Origin: an uncultured Clostridia bacterium
Lineage (GTDB): Bacteria > Bacillota > Clostridia > Oscillospirales > Acutalibacteraceae
Assembly (NCBI GenBank): GCA_937895645.1
Contig: CALBKQ010000057.1
Coordinates: 1 to 8,038 of the forward strand
DNA: 8,038 nucleotides
Reading direction: 5' to 3'
A program made the position numbers and the translations under genes. Under the pieces are notes generated by a model. It was not told the DNA's origin, did not search any database, and saw only the letters and a list, made by a program, of their open reading frames with translations. This document shows positions 7,037 through 8,038 of this stretch, piece after piece (positions within the stretch are counted from its first letter, which is position 1; every line of letters begins with the position of its first letter).

Positions 7037-7051
7037 GCAAAAATATTTTGC
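7037..7051. repeat. Short dyad next to the Asn-rich gene's ribosome binding site
   Basis: GCAAAA (7037-7042) and TTTTGC (7046-7051) are perfect inverted arms around ATA. On the minus strand the dyad lies immediately 5' of GAGGTG, so it could be an operator or a weak leader hairpin. It is short and AT-rich. Confidence 0.3.
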
Positions 7052-7074
7052 CCTGAAAAAGCACTATAAATGTA

Positions 7075-7103
7075 TTTAATTTTTTACTTATTTGTGATAA
7101 AAT
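7075..7103 (+). promoter_or_regulatory. Probable promoter of the GNAT-like protein gene
   Basis: TTTAAT (7075-7080), a 17-base spacer and TAAAAT (7098-7103) resemble a sigma-A promoter with a weak -35. The start site would fall near 7110, giving a leader of about 22 bases that holds AGGAG (7121-7125), six bases before ATG 7132. Confidence 0.45.
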
Positions 7104-7131
7104 GGTTTTAATAAAATTTTAGGAGATAATT

Positions 7132-8004
7132 ATGATTGACTATAATCGTTCAAAAGATTTGTTTTTGAAAATATATGCTGATGAAAATTTGCAGAAACAG
7201 GTTGAAGATTACATAAAAAAACACGAGAAAAAAATATTGCGTTATCTTAAATTTTGTTATAAAAATCGTTGGGAAGTGCACCTTAAAAAAGATGATTTTA
7301 CAAAACTTTGTCTTGTTTATGCATTTTTGCCTGAGGTTAAAGACAGATACGAGAAAAAAGGCATTAGTGACAAAATCTTTTTTGACACAATGAGCGACAT
7401 TAAAATATGGATTGACGATTGTCGCGATAATCTTCATAGCACGGGACTTAATGAACTTAACTGGATTATGCACCATATGAATATGAACATTTTCAAAATT
7501 GGTCGTTTGCAATATCAAAAAATGTTTTACTATATGCCAAACGCATATAAAAAAGATAATTTTGAAATCAAATTTGGCGACAAAATCTGGAATGTGCATA
7601 TTTGTCGCGGTGAGAAACTGACTATTGATGCTTGTGAAAAGTCATTCCAAATGGCGCAAGAGTTTATAAGAGAGTATTTTCCTGAATACCCCGACAACAA
7701 GTTTATGTGTCACAGTTGGCTACTCTACCCTACTAACAAGGATTTTATGCCTGAGGGTAGTAATATTCTTAGATTTCCTGAACTTTGGGATGTTGTGAGT
7801 CACCGTGAAGACCCTGCATCTGCATACCGTTGGCTTTTCAGTGTAAGATACAAGAATAAAATTATGCTTAAAAACAAAAAGAAAAAAGGTAGTTACGGAT
7901 GCACTGAAAAGTTGCCACAGAATACCACTATGCAGAAAAAAGCTGTTGAGTATATCTTGAATGGTGGTACACTTGGCGACGGATTTGGGGTAAAGATTTT
8001 ATAA
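7132..8004 (+). CDS. Acyltransferase-domain protein, NAT_N plus GNAT-like C-terminal domain family
   Basis: This 290-residue cytoplasmic protein has two parts. Residues about 1-135 are helical and Lys-rich (DFTKLCLVYAFLP, DTMSDIKIWIDD, GLNELNWIMHHM), like the N-terminal domain of a Firmicutes family annotated 'acyltransferase domain-containing protein'. Residues about 140-290 resemble the GNAT-like C-terminal domain: VHICRGEKLT (155-164), an ACEKSFQMAQEFIREYFPE helix (167-185), then CHSWLLYP (193-200) and SNILRFPELW (210-219), the family's most recognisable block. It ends with a Gly-rich GGTLGDGFG (278-286). The fold suggests acyl-CoA-dependent transfer, but I know of no reaction or substrate, and no clear acetyl-CoA pyrophosphate loop is visible. 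AGGAG six bases before ATG fixes the start. It is divergent from the Asn-rich gene and followed by a hairpin, so it is probably monocistronic. The family assignment is from memory of motifs. Confidence 0.8.
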   Translation: MIDYNRSKDLFLKIYADENLQKQVEDYIKKHEKKILRYLKFCYKNRWEVHLKKDDFTKLCLVYAFLPEVKDRYEKKGISDKIFFDTMSDIKIWIDDCRDNLHSTGLNELNWIMHHMNMNIFKIGRLQYQKMFYYMPNAYKKDNFEIKFGDKIWNVHICRGEKLTIDACEKSFQMAQEFIREYFPEYPDNKFMCHSWLLYPTNKDFMPEGSNILRFPELWDVVSHREDPASAYRWLFSVRYKNKIMLKNKKKKGSYGCTEKLPQNTTMQKKAVEYILNGGTLGDGFGVKIL

Positions 8005-8017
8005 ACGCAAAACGAAT

Positions 8018-8038
8018 GGCGAGAGTTAAACTCTCGCC
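8018..8038 (+). terminator. Hairpin at the window end, probable terminator
   Basis: GGCGAGAG (8018-8025) pairs perfectly with CTCTCGCC (8031-8038) around TTAAA; the arms can extend to ten pairs. It lies 13 bases after the stop of the GNAT-like gene and is GC-rich against an AT-rich background. The window ends exactly at the second arm, so a T-tract cannot be seen. Confidence 0.65.

Noticed and set aside
7063..7131. Sporulation sigma factor (sigma-G, F, E or K) promoter for the Asn-rich gene
   Set aside because: CATTTTA-like and AATACATT-like fragments occur, but none has a matching -35 at the right distance, so a sporulation link is not supported by the promoter.
7150..7599. Minus-strand frame of 149 codons opposite the GNAT-like gene
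   Set aside because: Phe/Ile-rich composition typical of the reverse of a Lys-rich gene, with no ribosome binding site and no family resemblance. The plus-strand frame has conserved blocks and AGGAG.
1..8038. A defence, toxin-antitoxin or mobile-element system
   Set aside because: No nuclease, methylase, toxin, integrase or transposase motifs, no terminal repeats and no composition shift are visible in the window.

Overview
The window reads as a piece of chromosome from a low-G+C, Gram-positive anaerobe, most likely a gut-type member of the Clostridia. The reasons are the AT-rich DNA and codon use, strong AGGAGG-type ribosome binding sites, a TTG start, an oxygen-sensitive radical SAM enzyme, a cysteine-rich iron-dependent alcohol dehydrogenase, and protein families typical of Firmicutes. 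I see no phage, transposon, CRISPR, rRNA or tRNA signal. Six protein genes fill almost all of the sequence, and no stretch longer than about 300 bases lacks a gene.

Left half, minus strand (77-5453): three genes are read right to left. The first is a radical SAM protein of the YhcC/YtqA type. It overlaps an iron-containing alcohol dehydrogenase by four bases (ATGA), so the two are probably translationally coupled. After a 57-base gap with its own extended -10 promoter comes a very large MMPL/RND-type exporter. Its second extracytoplasmic loop is enlarged by about five diverged tandem repeats of roughly 82-98 residues.

Right half: a divergent, AT-rich intergenic region (5454-5625) holds a near-consensus sigma-A promoter overlapped by an inverted repeat. 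It drives a PlsC-type acyltransferase that carries a four-cysteine zinc-ribbon-like segment and an extra C-terminal domain. A strong, apparently bidirectional terminator (6827-6858) separates this gene from a convergent minus-strand gene for a 54-residue protein that is half asparagine (6860-7024). Divergent from that small gene lies a protein of 290 residues resembling the 'GNAT-like C-terminal domain' acyltransferase-domain family, ending at a hairpin cut by the window edge.

How the genes relate: the exporter and the PlsC-like enzyme both suggest envelope or lipid work, and the dehydrogenase and radical SAM protein are probably co-expressed. The sequence does not prove a single pathway. The least ordinary elements are the repeat-expanded exporter loop, the Asn-rich small protein, and the PlsC/zinc-ribbon fusion. 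I do not see convincing evidence of a wholly new multi-gene system.
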